Assembly: GCA_016786465.1 (NCBI GenBank)
Contig: JAEUWC010000030.1
Span: 124,001-188,000 of the forward strand
Length of the DNA: 64,000 nucleotides
Direction of reading: 5' to 3'
Source: Bdellovibrionales bacterium
Lineage (GTDB): Bacteria > Bdellovibrionota > UBA1018
Each line of letters begins with the position of its first letter. The first letter of the stretch is position 1. Positions 52,353 to 60,634 of the stretch are shown in pieces. Made by a program: the position numbers and the translations under genes. The notes below the pieces were generated by a model. That model searched no databases. It worked only from the letters and a program-made list of their open reading frames with translations, and was not told where the DNA came from.

Positions 52353-52562
52353 ATGAAAAAGATCTCTTTGATCGCTATTGCTGCATTGGCTATGTCTTCG
52401 GTTGCTTTCGCTGACGAACACGGCGGTGCTGCTGCTCCCGCTGCAGAAGGTGCAAAGACCGAAGCTGCTGCTCCTGCAAAGACCGAAACGAAAAAAGGCA
52501 AGAAGAAGACCGCTGAAAAGAAGGTCGAAGAAAAGAAAACTGAAGAAAAAGCAGCTCACTAA
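52353..52562 (+). CDS. Small secreted Ala/Lys/Glu-rich protein
   Basis: 69 residues. Strong Shine-Dalgarno (aaagga, ideal spacing) and a classical signal peptide MKKISLIAIAALAMSSVAFA cut before DEHGG. The 49-residue mature peptide is low-complexity: Ala/Pro/Glu then Lys/Glu (KKGKKKTAEKKVEEKKTEEK) ending in His. Codons are uniform (GCT/GCA, AAG, GAA), suggesting high expression. A leader hairpin and a very strong terminator flank it, so it is its own transcription unit. Function unknown; highly charged peptides of this type may bind nucleic acid or peptidoglycan. Confidence 0.8.
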   Translation: MKKISLIAIAALAMSSVAFADEHGGAAAPAAEGAKTEAAAPAKTETKKGKKKTAEKKVEEKKTEEKAAH

Positions 52563-52590
52563 TTCGAGCTTTTTTTCAAAGTCTTTCAAG

Positions 52591-52633
52591 AACCCCCAAA
52601 ACGCCTGGTTTCGACCGGTTTTGGGGGTTTTCT
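52591..52633 (+). terminator. Strong intrinsic terminator
   Basis: 12-bp perfect stem AACCCCCAAAAC / GTTTTGGGGGTT (52591-52602 and 52618-52629) enclosing a GGT-TTCG-ACC mini-hairpin, followed by TTCTTTT. Ends the small secreted protein transcript. Confidence 0.9.
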
Positions 52634-52666
52634 TTTGCCCACAAAATCGATAGCTTAAGGGCTTCC

Positions 52667-53791
52667 ATGGTTTTCAGAAGTCCCCGCAAAATCCTAGCGA
52701 TCAAGCTTCGCGCGATGGGCGATACCATCTTGATGACGGCCCCGTTGGCCGAACTTCGCGCCGCTTACCCGGAAGCCGAAATTCATGTCATGGCTCAGAC
52801 CGCTTGGGCGCCCTTGTTGGAAGGTCACCCCGCAGTCGATCGCTTGATTCCTTTTGACCGAAAGCCTTCTGCCGCGGCGCGAACCAAAGCGGTGGCCAGA
52901 ATGGCTTTGGATCTTCGCAAGGCAAAGTACGACGCCGTCGTGAATTTTCACGCAAGCCCATCCAGCGCAACCCTGTCATTTGCTACCGGCGCGCGGATCC
53001 GTTCCATCCATTTTCACGGGCACCGCGATAAGAATCGCTACAGCACGGTCGAAGTTCCTGGAAAAGGCGTCTTGAAACCCATCATCGAACGCGACATGGA
53101 CACCGTTCGCGCGCTGGGTCTTCACGTGGACGAAGGCAAGCTTCCTGAAATTCAGGTCACGGCCGATGCAAGAACGCGTGCGCGCGAAAGAATCGACAAG
53201 CTCGTGCCGGCCGGTCCGCTACTGATCTTGGGCTTGGGTTCAAGCCGCCCCAGCAAAAACTGGGGACTGGATCGATTCGCTGGGTTAGCGATTCAATGGG
53301 TTAAGGCCACGGGCGGCGCAGCGCTGGCGCTGGCGGGTCCCGGCGAAGATCTATTGGTCAAAACCTTTCTAAACGAAATCGATCAGCAGCTTTTGCACAT
53401 CGAATCGGATCGGGATCGCGCGTCTTTGAAGGCACGCATCGGCTGCGACAGCGGCGTGCCGATTCAAATTCTTCCGGCCTACATCCGTGAAGCTGCAGTC
53501 TTTGCCGGAAACGATTCGGGCCCAAAGCACTTGGCCGTCGCGGTGGGGACACCGACTGCGACCGTGTTTGGCCCAGAACATCCGTTTGAATGGCACCCTT
53601 ACCCTCAGGATCGACATCCGTATTTCTTTATCGAAGGGTTGGATTGCCGTCGTGATGCCGATCCGGGAATGAAGCCTTGGTGCGCGATCAATGTCTGCAT
53701 TGAACAGCAGCACCGCTGCATGCGGGGGATTGGAATCAGTTCCGTATTGGACGCTTGCTTGGGACTTTTGAAAAAAGGAGCAAGCCGATGA
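52667..53791 (+). CDS. Glycosyltransferase family 9 (heptosyltransferase-like)
   Basis: 374 residues. ADP-heptose:LPS heptosyltransferase features: ILAIKLRAMGDTILMTAPLA at the N-terminus, VVNFHASPSSATLSFATGAR, LILGLGSSRPSKNWGLDRFA, and the donor-site region VFAGNDSGPKHLAVAVGTPT with GPEHPFEWHPY. Adds heptose or a related sugar to the LPS inner core at the inner face of the inner membrane. First of a six-gene coupled operon; its TGA overlaps the next ATG. Confidence 0.9.
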   Translation: MVFRSPRKILAIKLRAMGDTILMTAPLAELRAAYPEAEIHVMAQTAWAPLLEGHPAVDRLIPFDRKPSAAARTKAVARMALDLRKAKYDAVVNFHASPSSATLSFATGARIRSIHFHGHRDKNRYSTVEVPGKGVLKPIIERDMDTVRALGLHVDEGKLPEIQVTADARTRARERIDKLVPAGPLLILGLGSSRPSKNWGLDRFAGLAIQWVKATGGAALALAGPGEDLLVKTFLNEIDQQLLHIESDRDRASLKARIGCDSGVPIQILPAYIREAAVFAGNDSGPKHLAVAVGTPTATVFGPEHPFEWHPYPQDRHPYFFIEGLDCRRDADPGMKPWCAINVCIEQQHRCMRGIGISSVLDACLGLLKKGASR

Positions 53792-54576
53792 CGCCTCCGG
53801 TTTCAGCGGTTCTGATTTGTCGAAACGAAGAAAAAGTCATCGGACGATGCTTGAATTCGTTGACCTGGGCACAAGAAATCCTGGTGGTTGACGGATGCAG
53901 CACGGACCGGACCGCCGAAATCTGCTTGGATAAAAGTGCCAAGTGGGCCGATCGAATCAAGTTTTTGGAAAGACGTTGGACGGGTTTTCGCGATCAAAGA
54001 AATTACTGTCTGGATCAAGCCAAGAACGACTGGATTTTCGTGATCGATGCCGACGAAGAATGCACACCTGAACTTCAGTCAAAAATTCTGGGATTTTTCA
54101 AAGACGGCGGCCAGCCCCCCAGCCGCTATTACAAGGTCAAAAGGGTTGAATATTTTTTGGGAAAACCGATTCGGCATGGAATCTGGAATCCCAGCTATCA
54201 AGATCGCTTCTTTCACCGTGCGGGCGTTCGATACGTGAACGACATTCACGAATATCCCAAGTTCCCTTCGCCCGCGCAGGATCTTCACGAACCGATTCTT
54301 CACTGGCCCGATTTCAACGCCGAAAAATTTCTGGATAAAATGAATCGCTACACTTCCATTGAAGCGCGCGATCGTTTGAAGCAGGGGCAAAAGACCAACC
54401 TGATTCACATTCTTTTTGCAGGCCCTGCGATGGTCTACAAAAATTATGTCTATTACGGTGCCTATAAGGATGGAATTCACGGGCTGATCATTTCGGTTCT
54501 TGAAGGAATTTCTCGTGCCGTTCGCCACATCAAGATGTGGCAGTATTCTCGCGAAAAGGATTCGTCTAGGGCATGA
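53788..54576 (+). CDS. Glycosyltransferase family 2 (WaaE/KdtX-like)
   Basis: Start at ATG 53788 overlapping the previous stop (ATGA); 262 residues. GT-A motifs: VSAVLICRNEEKVIGRCLNS, ILVVDGCSTDRTAEI, RNYCLDQAKNDWIFVIDADE with the DxD-like DADE. The C-terminal region is WaaE-like (RYYKVKRVEYFLGKPIRHGI; DIHEYPKFPS). Such enzymes add glucose or other sugars to LPS core. No transmembrane segment is strong. Coupled to the next gene by ATGA. Confidence 0.9.
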   Translation: MTPPVSAVLICRNEEKVIGRCLNSLTWAQEILVVDGCSTDRTAEICLDKSAKWADRIKFLERRWTGFRDQRNYCLDQAKNDWIFVIDADEECTPELQSKILGFFKDGGQPPSRYYKVKRVEYFLGKPIRHGIWNPSYQDRFFHRAGVRYVNDIHEYPKFPSPAQDLHEPILHWPDFNAEKFLDKMNRYTSIEARDRLKQGQKTNLIHILFAGPAMVYKNYVYYGAYKDGIHGLIISVLEGISRAVRHIKMWQYSREKDSSRA

Positions 54577-55487
54577 AGATTTCGGGATTCACCTTGGTCA
54601 GAAACGGGATTCAATTCGATTACCCTTTTCGGGAATCGATTCTTTCGCTTTTGCCCCTGGTCGATGAACTGATCGTGAACGTGGGCGTTTCCGATGACGA
54701 AACCTTGAAAGCCGTCCAAGAACTTCAGCGGTCTGCGCCCGGCGGTTCCAAGATTCAGATTTTTGAAAGCCACTGGCCCATGAATGACCCAGAAAAGAAA
54801 AAGGGCGGGTTGATTCTTTCAGAACAGACCAATCTTTCTTTGGATCGTTGCACGGGCGATTGGTGCGTTTACCTTCAAGCCGATGAAGTCTTTCATGAAT
54901 CGGACCTGCCTGGTTTACGGCAAGCACTTGAAGAAGCGGACGCCAAACCCGGCGTGGACGGCATCTTGTTTCGCTACCTGCATTTTTACGGTTCGTTTGA
55001 TGTGGTCCAAGAAACCCGTTCGGCGTATCGCCGCGAAGTTCGGGCAATTCGCCGCGCAAGCCGCGCCCGAAGCGTGGGTGATGCGCAAAGTTTCAGGCTT
55101 CCTGACGGCAGCAAGCTGGGTGCGCTTTTGTCTAAGGCCCGGGTCTTTCATTACGGATGGGTTCGGACCCCCGAAGCGATGAAGGAAAAGACTTATTTCA
55201 TGGATCGCCTTTACCACGGCGATTATTCTGAAAAAGACGGCGTCCCGCATACGGGAACCAATTACGTTTACAAGAAGTTTTGGGGGCTTCGTCCGTACCG
55301 GGGCGATCATCCTGACGTGATGAAGTCACGGATTTCGTCCAAGGGGTGGAAGTGGGATCTGCAGGCATCCCCGATGACTTTCCATTGGAAGGACATCAAG
55401 AAAGTCATCTTGGATGGAATTGAACGTTTGACGGGTTATCGTCTATTTGAATACCGAAGCTACCGTTTGCTAGGGCGGGTGAAATAG
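54573..55487 (+). CDS. Glycosyltransferase family 2-like protein
   Basis: 304 residues, start overlapping the previous stop. The N-terminus ISGFTLVRNGIQFDYPFRES and ELIVNVGVSDDETLKAV resemble a divergent GT-A fold; LDRCTGDWCVYLQADEVFHE provides the DxD-like acidic site (QADE, first Asp replaced). The C-terminal part is basic and aromatic. Acceptor and donor are unknown. Its TAG overlaps the GTG start of the next gene by one base. Confidence 0.82.
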   Translation: MKISGFTLVRNGIQFDYPFRESILSLLPLVDELIVNVGVSDDETLKAVQELQRSAPGGSKIQIFESHWPMNDPEKKKGGLILSEQTNLSLDRCTGDWCVYLQADEVFHESDLPGLRQALEEADAKPGVDGILFRYLHFYGSFDVVQETRSAYRREVRAIRRASRARSVGDAQSFRLPDGSKLGALLSKARVFHYGWVRTPEAMKEKTYFMDRLYHGDYSEKDGVPHTGTNYVYKKFWGLRPYRGDHPDVMKSRISSKGWKWDLQASPMTFHWKDIKKVILDGIERLTGYRLFEYRSYRLLGRVK

Positions 55488-56260
55488 TGTCGAAGGCCAA
55501 GATTTCAATCACCATCATCACCTTGAATGAAGAAGACAATATTGCGCGTTGTCTGGACAGTGTGGCTTGGGCGGATGACGTGGTCGTGGTCGATTCGGGT
55601 TCCAAAGACCGGACCCTGGAAATTTCACGCGAAAAAGGTGCGCGCGTTTTCACGAACCCTTGGAAGGGGTACGGCCAGCAGAAAAATTTTGCGCAAGACC
55701 AGACGAAAAACGATTGGGTCTTGAATATCGATGCCGATGAAGTCGTCAGCGAAGATTTGAAGAATGAAATCCTGGCGATTTTGAAGCTGGATGCCGCCGG
55801 TCAGTTGGAAGCGCGGGGGTTTGCAGTCCCTAGACGAACTTTCTACCTGGGTAAATGGATTCTGAATGGGGGCTGGTACCCCAATTACTTGGTGCGCCTG
55901 GCGAATAAAAAATCCGCACGCTGGAGCGAACCGGAAATTCATGAAGCTCTAGAAGTTCAGGGTCTGGTTCAAAGGCTTCAGTCGGATCTGGAACACTTTA
56001 CGTTTGAAGGAATCGAAGACCAAGTTTTGGCGAACTTGAAGTACGCAAAGCTCGGTGCGCGGGAACTGAATCGCAAGCATCGGCGCCCCAGTTTGCTGAA
56101 GCAAATCTTGAAGCCGGGTTGGAAGTTCTTTGAAACCTATATTCTGAAATCGGGCTGGAAAGACGGTTGGGCGGGATTCGTGATTTCCGTCAATGCCGCC
56201 TACAGTATTTTTCTGAAGTTTTCGTTTCAGCTGGAAGAATCGTTTAAGGAAGAAAAATGA
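55487..56260 (+). CDS. Glycosyltransferase family 2
   Basis: 257 residues, starting at GTG 55487 (TAGTG overlap; no nearer ATG). Motifs ISITIITLNEEDNIARCLDS, VVVVDSGSKDRTLEI, QDQTKNDWVLNIDADEVVSE (DxD as DADE), and a WaaE-like RRTFYLGKWILNGGWYPNYL. Paralogous to the enzyme at 53788. Probably adds a further LPS-core sugar. Stop overlaps the next ATG (ATGA). Confidence 0.9.
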   Translation: MSKAKISITIITLNEEDNIARCLDSVAWADDVVVVDSGSKDRTLEISREKGARVFTNPWKGYGQQKNFAQDQTKNDWVLNIDADEVVSEDLKNEILAILKLDAAGQLEARGFAVPRRTFYLGKWILNGGWYPNYLVRLANKKSARWSEPEIHEALEVQGLVQRLQSDLEHFTFEGIEDQVLANLKYAKLGARELNRKHRRPSLLKQILKPGWKFFETYILKSGWKDGWAGFVISVNAAYSIFLKFSFQLEESFKEEK

Positions 56261-56940
56261 AGATCTTGGTCGTTGACAACAATGTGATGAACGAAAGCTG
56301 GGGAGCCCGGGACTTGGTTCGAAGTCTGACGGTGGATCCATCCATCACAGTGGTTGTCAGGCGCGCTCCTGCTTTGGATTTGCCGGCTGACCCGCGTGGA
56401 TTTGATAAAATCGTATTTTCCGGTTCGCTAACGGCAGCAAACGATCGAGCGCCCTGGATCGAGAAACACGATCAATTTTTGAAGCAATCGATTGCTTTGA
56501 AGAAACCCACACTTTGCATTTGTTATGGTCATCAAGCACTGGGGCGCGTTTTGGGAGGGTGGGAAAACGTCGCCAAAACCAAGACCCCTGAATATGGATG
56601 GACGCAGATCGATCAAAAGCCAAATAATCGGCTTTTCAAAGGCTTGCCCGATCGTTTCTATTCGTTTTCATCGCATTTCGATGAAGTCTTGCACGTTCCC
56701 AAGGGCACGCGTTTGACTGCGACCAGCCCCGACTGTGGGATTCAGGGGATCGAAATGGAAGATGCTCCGGTGTTTGGGATTCAGTTTCACCCGGAAAAAT
56801 CGCTGGACGAAGGCAATCAAGCGATTGCCCGCCGGAAAAAGTCAGGCGTCCCCAAGGTTCTTTTGAATGCGGACAGGGGTTCCGAACTTTTTAGTGAACA
56901 GGTCGCTCAGGTGATCTTTTCAAACTTTTTGAAGGAATAA
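56257..56940 (+). CDS. Class I glutamine amidotransferase-like protein
   Basis: 227 residues: a single GATase1 domain. Nucleophile C89 in LCICYGHQALGRVLGG, partners H178/E180 in GIQFHPEKSLDEG. A complete triad implies glutamine hydrolysis or a peptidase-like use. In a sugar-transferase operon it could supply ammonia for an amidated or amino sugar, but no synthase partner is adjacent. Coupled to the preceding glycosyltransferase by ATGA; 7 bp before the next gene. Confidence 0.88.
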   Translation: MKILVVDNNVMNESWGARDLVRSLTVDPSITVVVRRAPALDLPADPRGFDKIVFSGSLTAANDRAPWIEKHDQFLKQSIALKKPTLCICYGHQALGRVLGGWENVAKTKTPEYGWTQIDQKPNNRLFKGLPDRFYSFSSHFDEVLHVPKGTRLTATSPDCGIQGIEMEDAPVFGIQFHPEKSLDEGNQAIARRKKSGVPKVLLNADRGSELFSEQVAQVIFSNFLKE

Positions 56941-56947
56941 ATTTCCG

Positions 56948-57970
56948 ATGGCAGCTGGCGCAAAAAGATCGAAAAGAAAAGACTCTCGACTGAAAAAATG
57001 GGCCATCCAGATTTTCAAGTTCGGATTGGTCGCGGTTCTTCTTCTTATTTTGGCCCGTAAAGGGTTCTTGGATCTGGAAAGAACCGCGCATTCGCTTTCG
57101 CGTTTGGAATTCATGGGGCCGGCCTTTCTGCTTTTGACGATTGCCGCTGTTTTGGGAATCGTTCGCTGGAAGTGGCTTTTGGGTTCCCAGGGGATTGAAA
57201 TGGGGTTTGGCCGGATCTTTCAGTTGGCCATGGTGGGGAACTTTTTTAACATCGCGCTTCCGGGTGCAGTCAGCGGCGATTTTGTGAAAGCAATTTACAT
57301 TGCCCGCGAAGTTCCCGGCAGCCGCGCCAAGGCCTTTGGCAGCATTCTTTTTGACCGCCTGGTGGGATTGTCGGCGTTGGTTTTTTTATCAGCCGGGATG
57401 ACCTTGGCGGATCGGTCTGAAATTGCGGGCACGGGGCTTTTTCCCGCGGTTCGGCTTTTTATTCTGGTTCCCGCCCTGATTTTCTTGATTTCGTATGGCT
57501 ACCTTTTCTTCATCACTGAAAAGCGGGACCCAGTTTTAAAGATCTTAGTGGCGACTGAAGACCGATGGGAACGTTTCGGAAGTGTGACTCGGATTTATCA
57601 AGGGCTTCGCGAGTACCACCACCACCGCGGCGTGGTCTTACTTTCGGTAGCGTCGTCGATTTTGATTCACGCGCTGGTCGCTGGGGCGAATACTTTTTTC
57701 CTGAAAGCGCTAGGGGTTTCAGTCACAGCCGTGATGGCGATTTGGATCATTGTTCCGATCGGTCTTTTGTTCACGGCCATCCCGCTTGGGCCTGCCGGCG
57801 TTGGAACGGGTCACATGGCCTTTTCGTGGTTGTTTCAGTTTTTAGGAACGGATCGTGGCGCAGATTGCTTTAGCCTGTTTGCGCTTTTTCAGATTCTTTT
57901 TGGGCTATTGGGTGGGTTGGTTTACTTGCAGTTTCGTTCTGGCGGGGTTTTTGAAGAAGCGGTCGAGTGA
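56948..57970 (+). CDS. Flippase-like membrane protein (LPG synthase TM / UPF0104 family)
   Basis: 340 residues, about eight transmembrane helices. Family landmarks: FKFGLVAVLLLILARKGFLD at the N-terminus, NFFNIALPGAVSGDFVKAIY, AFGSILFDRLVGLSALVFLS, and near the end PLGPAGVGTGHMAFSWLF. Homologues include the membrane part of MprF and AglD-type proteins that move or act on polyprenyl-linked glycans or lipids. In this operon a lipid or glycan translocation role is plausible. Its TGA overlaps the GTG start of the helicase. Confidence 0.85.
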   Translation: MAAGAKRSKRKDSRLKKWAIQIFKFGLVAVLLLILARKGFLDLERTAHSLSRLEFMGPAFLLLTIAAVLGIVRWKWLLGSQGIEMGFGRIFQLAMVGNFFNIALPGAVSGDFVKAIYIAREVPGSRAKAFGSILFDRLVGLSALVFLSAGMTLADRSEIAGTGLFPAVRLFILVPALIFLISYGYLFFITEKRDPVLKILVATEDRWERFGSVTRIYQGLREYHHHRGVVLLSVASSILIHALVAGANTFFLKALGVSVTAVMAIWIIVPIGLLFTAIPLGPAGVGTGHMAFSWLFQFLGTDRGADCFSLFALFQILFGLLGGLVYLQFRSGGVFEEAVE

Positions 57971-59121
57971 CTTTTGCTTTTTCCGCCCCGGCGCTACGCC
58001 CCTTTCAAGAACGGGCCATTCAGACACTTCTTTCTTCTGATTGTGACCACTTGATCGTGCAATCGCCAACGGGGTCGGGCAAAAGTCGGATCTTTCAGGA
58101 TCTGGCCCGCGTTCACGGGCTTCGAATTCTTTTGATCAGTCCGTTGGTCGCACTTTCGCGGCAGCATCAGGAAAAGCTTTTGGCTCTGGGCGTTCGAACG
58201 GCCGTCTACACTGGCGGCACACGCGAACATCCGGACTTGCACACCCAGGTTTGGATCCTTAGCCCGGAATCAGCCGACTACCTTCGCGCGGGTTCGTGGC
58301 GCCCGGATTTATTGGTCGTGGATGAATGCCACACGCTTTGGGAATGGGGCCGAAGCTTTCGCCCTGCGATTGCCGCAATTCCTGGGTTTCTTGAAAAGTT
58401 CTCGATCCCGCGAAGTCTTTGGTTAAGCGCGACGATTCCGCCGCCGGCGATGGATCAGCTTCTTTCGGTTCTGCCTAAAGGTCCCCGAACGCAGGTTCAG
58501 GGAAGCTTTGGTCTTCCGCCGCGCTTGGATCTTCGCGCTTTGAAAATTTCGTGGGCTGAAAGAATGGAATTCATTTCCGAATGGGCGCAAACGTTGGCGC
58601 GACGTCAGCGAACCGGTGTTTTGTTCGCGCCCACGCGTTCGCTTTGCGAAAGACTTTCACGAAGCCTTCGGGCAGCCGGGGTCCGTTCGGCGTATTATCA
58701 TGCCGGATTGTCTCGTGAAGAAAGGCGCGTGATCGAATGGGCGTTTCGCGATGGGGAAGAATACGAAGTCCTTTGCGCAACGTCGGCGTTTGGAATGGGA
58801 ATGGACTTTGATCATTTAGATGAAGCGGTGATCTTCACGCCGCCTTCAAATCTTCTGGCTTTGGCGCAGGCGATGGGAAGGGTGGCGCGGGCGGATCGCC
58901 CGGGCCGGATTTGGATTCTTTGGGATCCCAGCGACCTGGGTTTTGCGCTTCAAAAGGATGCTGAACTGGATGCAGTTTTTGCCTACCTCGATGGGCCATC
59001 GGACCCCTTTTCTTTGAAGAACCGCCTCCAGGGCTGCTTCACGCCAAAACCGGGCCATGCTTGTGAAGACCAGTCGGGTACCGTGACTTCAAAAAAACTT
59101 CTAGATAAAAAAACTATTTAA
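57967..59121 (+). CDS. RecQ-like superfamily 2 helicase, core only
   Basis: 384 residues, start GTG 57967 overlapping the previous stop. Walker A QSPTGSGKS (32-40), motif II DECH (119-122) in LLVVDECHTLWEWGRSFRPA, which mirrors RecQ DEAHCVSQWGHDFRP with DECH in place of DEAH. Motif III LSATIPP, and motifs IV-VI in VLFAPTRSLCERL, CATSAFGMGMDFDHLDEAV and QAMGRVARADRPG. No zinc-binding RQC or HRDC domain is present; the C-terminus ends soon after motif VI. A DNA/RNA helicase at the end of a glycosyltransferase operon is odd. Confidence 0.88.
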   Translation: MTFAFSAPALRPFQERAIQTLLSSDCDHLIVQSPTGSGKSRIFQDLARVHGLRILLISPLVALSRQHQEKLLALGVRTAVYTGGTREHPDLHTQVWILSPESADYLRAGSWRPDLLVVDECHTLWEWGRSFRPAIAAIPGFLEKFSIPRSLWLSATIPPPAMDQLLSVLPKGPRTQVQGSFGLPPRLDLRALKISWAERMEFISEWAQTLARRQRTGVLFAPTRSLCERLSRSLRAAGVRSAYYHAGLSREERRVIEWAFRDGEEYEVLCATSAFGMGMDFDHLDEAVIFTPPSNLLALAQAMGRVARADRPGRIWILWDPSDLGFALQKDAELDAVFAYLDGPSDPFSLKNRLQGCFTPKPGHACEDQSGTVTSKKLLDKKTI

Positions 59122-59269
59122 TTTCAGGCACTTAAATCCATACAAAAATCCGTTGATCGGCTTTACTTGAATAGTTAAAAAATATATATAATATAAATAA
59201 TTATAAATAATTGAGGGTCATTTGCCTATTTTTCCTTATGTTCTCAAGGCTTAGACCGATAGGAGTTTC
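59122..59269. promoter_or_regulatory. AT-rich promoter region of the tandem lipoprotein genes
   Basis: 59180-59215 is almost pure A/T. TTGAAT at 59167-59172 and an exact TATAAT at 59187-59192 are 14 bp apart; TAATAT two bases later gives a 16-bp spacer. A Shine-Dalgarno aggag lies at 59261-59265. The composition contrast with both neighbours is sharp. Confidence 0.5.
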
Positions 59270-59896
59270 GTGCCTACTTTATTGCGGTTTTTGAAGACAG
59301 GAACGCCTCTGTTTTTGGTTCTGGGCTTGGCTTCGGCCTCTCTGACCTTTCAGGGTTGCGGTCGTGGGAAGGGAAAGATTCCAGGCTTGGACCGGATTTC
59401 GGTGCAGGTTTTGGAAGGACGCCTTTACGCCAGCTTCGTCGCAAAAAAACTTCAATGGGATGTGGGCATCACCTTTCCGATCCCGGGACTTCCGGACAGC
59501 AGCTTTGCGGTTGCGCCCGATTTTGCGTCCAACGGAACCCTGTTTCAGATCCAAGTTCCCTTGGCGTCGCTGGCGCGTGCGGCGGCTCCGGGCGTTCTTC
59601 CTTGGCTAGGACTTCCAGATGGACGTGCGCTTCCGGATGTTTCTTATGGTGTTCTTCCGCGCTGGGATTTCCACGTCGGTGCGCTTCGAATCTCCGCTTA
59701 TCTTTCACCCGAAGTTTTCGGGATCTACATTCCTCTGCCGTTGAATCTTCCGGTGGGAACGTCTTTACCTTTCTATCTTTCATTTCCAGTGACGGATGAA
59801 AAAGGAAATCGCTTGGGCAAGGGCTATGCTGTGCCACCCGGCCCCTCAGGCGAAGCAGGAGTCCTTCTTCTGCTAACAGTGGGTGGCGGAAAGTGA
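59270..59896 (+). CDS. Lipoprotein, first of a tandem paralogous pair
   Basis: Start GTG 59270, fixed by aggag 5 bp upstream. 208 residues with lipobox TFQGC (Cys30), then basic GRGKGKIPG. The mature domain alternates hydrophobic strands with repeated Pro/Leu: LQWDVGITFPIPGLPDSSFA, VAPDFASNGTLFQI, LPDGRALPDVSYGVLP, VFGIYIPLPLNLPVG. It shares this plan with the next gene (about 35% by eye). Unknown family, probably an outer-membrane-anchored beta domain. Confidence 0.78.
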   Translation: MPTLLRFLKTGTPLFLVLGLASASLTFQGCGRGKGKIPGLDRISVQVLEGRLYASFVAKKLQWDVGITFPIPGLPDSSFAVAPDFASNGTLFQIQVPLASLARAAAPGVLPWLGLPDGRALPDVSYGVLPRWDFHVGALRISAYLSPEVFGIYIPLPLNLPVGTSLPFYLSFPVTDEKGNRLGKGYAVPPGPSGEAGVLLLLTVGGGK

Positions 59897-59900
59897 ACGT

Positions 59901-60536
59901 ATGAATACTCAATTGAAGAGGACTTCCGGTTGGATCGTCGCCCTAACCGCTGCGCTGATGGTGAGCGGTTGCGGACGAGGCTCCAACAAGAACGTTAAAA
60001 TCGATGGCGTTGACGGCCCTCGCGTGAACTTCGTCGATAACAAGTTCACGATGGCGTTGACCTTGACCCAAGTGCAGTTTGATGTGGGAACACGAATTCC
60101 GATTCCGAAACTTCCGAACAGTTATGTGGAAGTCGGTCCGGATTTCGCGACCAACGGGCTTCTGATCAGCATCGGAATTGATGCTCGGGACCTGGTGGCG
60201 ATGGCCGGCGGACAAGCCGCGCTTTTGGATCCTACGACACTTCCTGGCGGCAGACCGCTTCCAGGTGTGGCGGCTGGAGAACTTCCAGGCTTGGCCGTTC
60301 AGGTTCCTAAGTGGAACGACATCGTTTTCTATCTGGGGACGGCTTTGTTCGGCGTCTTCGTGCCGGTCAACCTTCCTTGGAAGGACTACATGGGAACGTT
60401 CCGTTTCTATGACGGCGCGGGCGATCGCATCGGAAATCTTTCGATCGTTGGCCAAGACTCGAACGGCCGCAACAGCGGCGTGCTTCTGCTGATCAACCTT
60501 GCTGGCAAGGTCGGTAAGCTCGCGGGTCTGCAGTAA
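59901..60536 (+). CDS. Lipoprotein, second of a tandem paralogous pair
   Basis: Start ATG 59901 behind ggcggaaag; 211 residues with lipobox MVSGC (Cys24). Same order of motifs as the preceding gene: VQFDVGTRIPIPKLPNSYVE, VGPDFATNGLLISI, LPGGRPLPGVAAGELP, LFGVFVPVNLP and SGVLLLINLAG. Spacing of 4 bp and shared motifs indicate an old tandem duplication. Two hairpins follow, the second a good intrinsic terminator. Confidence 0.78.
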   Translation: MNTQLKRTSGWIVALTAALMVSGCGRGSNKNVKIDGVDGPRVNFVDNKFTMALTLTQVQFDVGTRIPIPKLPNSYVEVGPDFATNGLLISIGIDARDLVAMAGGQAALLDPTTLPGGRPLPGVAAGELPGLAVQVPKWNDIVFYLGTALFGVFVPVNLPWKDYMGTFRFYDGAGDRIGNLSIVGQDSNGRNSGVLLLINLAGKVGKLAGLQ

Positions 60537-60543
60537 ATCTACG

Positions 60544-60585
60544 GGATCGGGCGGGCACATTTCTGCGCGCCCGATCCTCCAATTT
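60544..60585 (+). terminator. GC-rich hairpin after the lipoprotein pair
   Basis: GGATCGGGCG (60544-60553) pairs perfectly with CGCCCGATCC (60568-60577), followed by AATTTT. Confidence 0.6.
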
Positions 60586-60592
60586 TAAGAAT

Positions 60593-60625
60593 GGCCTCGC
60601 CGAAGCTTTCGGCGGGGCCATTTTT
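60593..60625 (+). terminator. Intrinsic terminator
   Basis: 12-bp stem GGCCTCGCCGAA / TTCGGCGGGGCC (one G-T pair) with a 3-nt loop, followed by ATTTTTG. Second of two consecutive terminators. Confidence 0.85.
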
Positions 60626-60634
60626 GTTTCGGGG

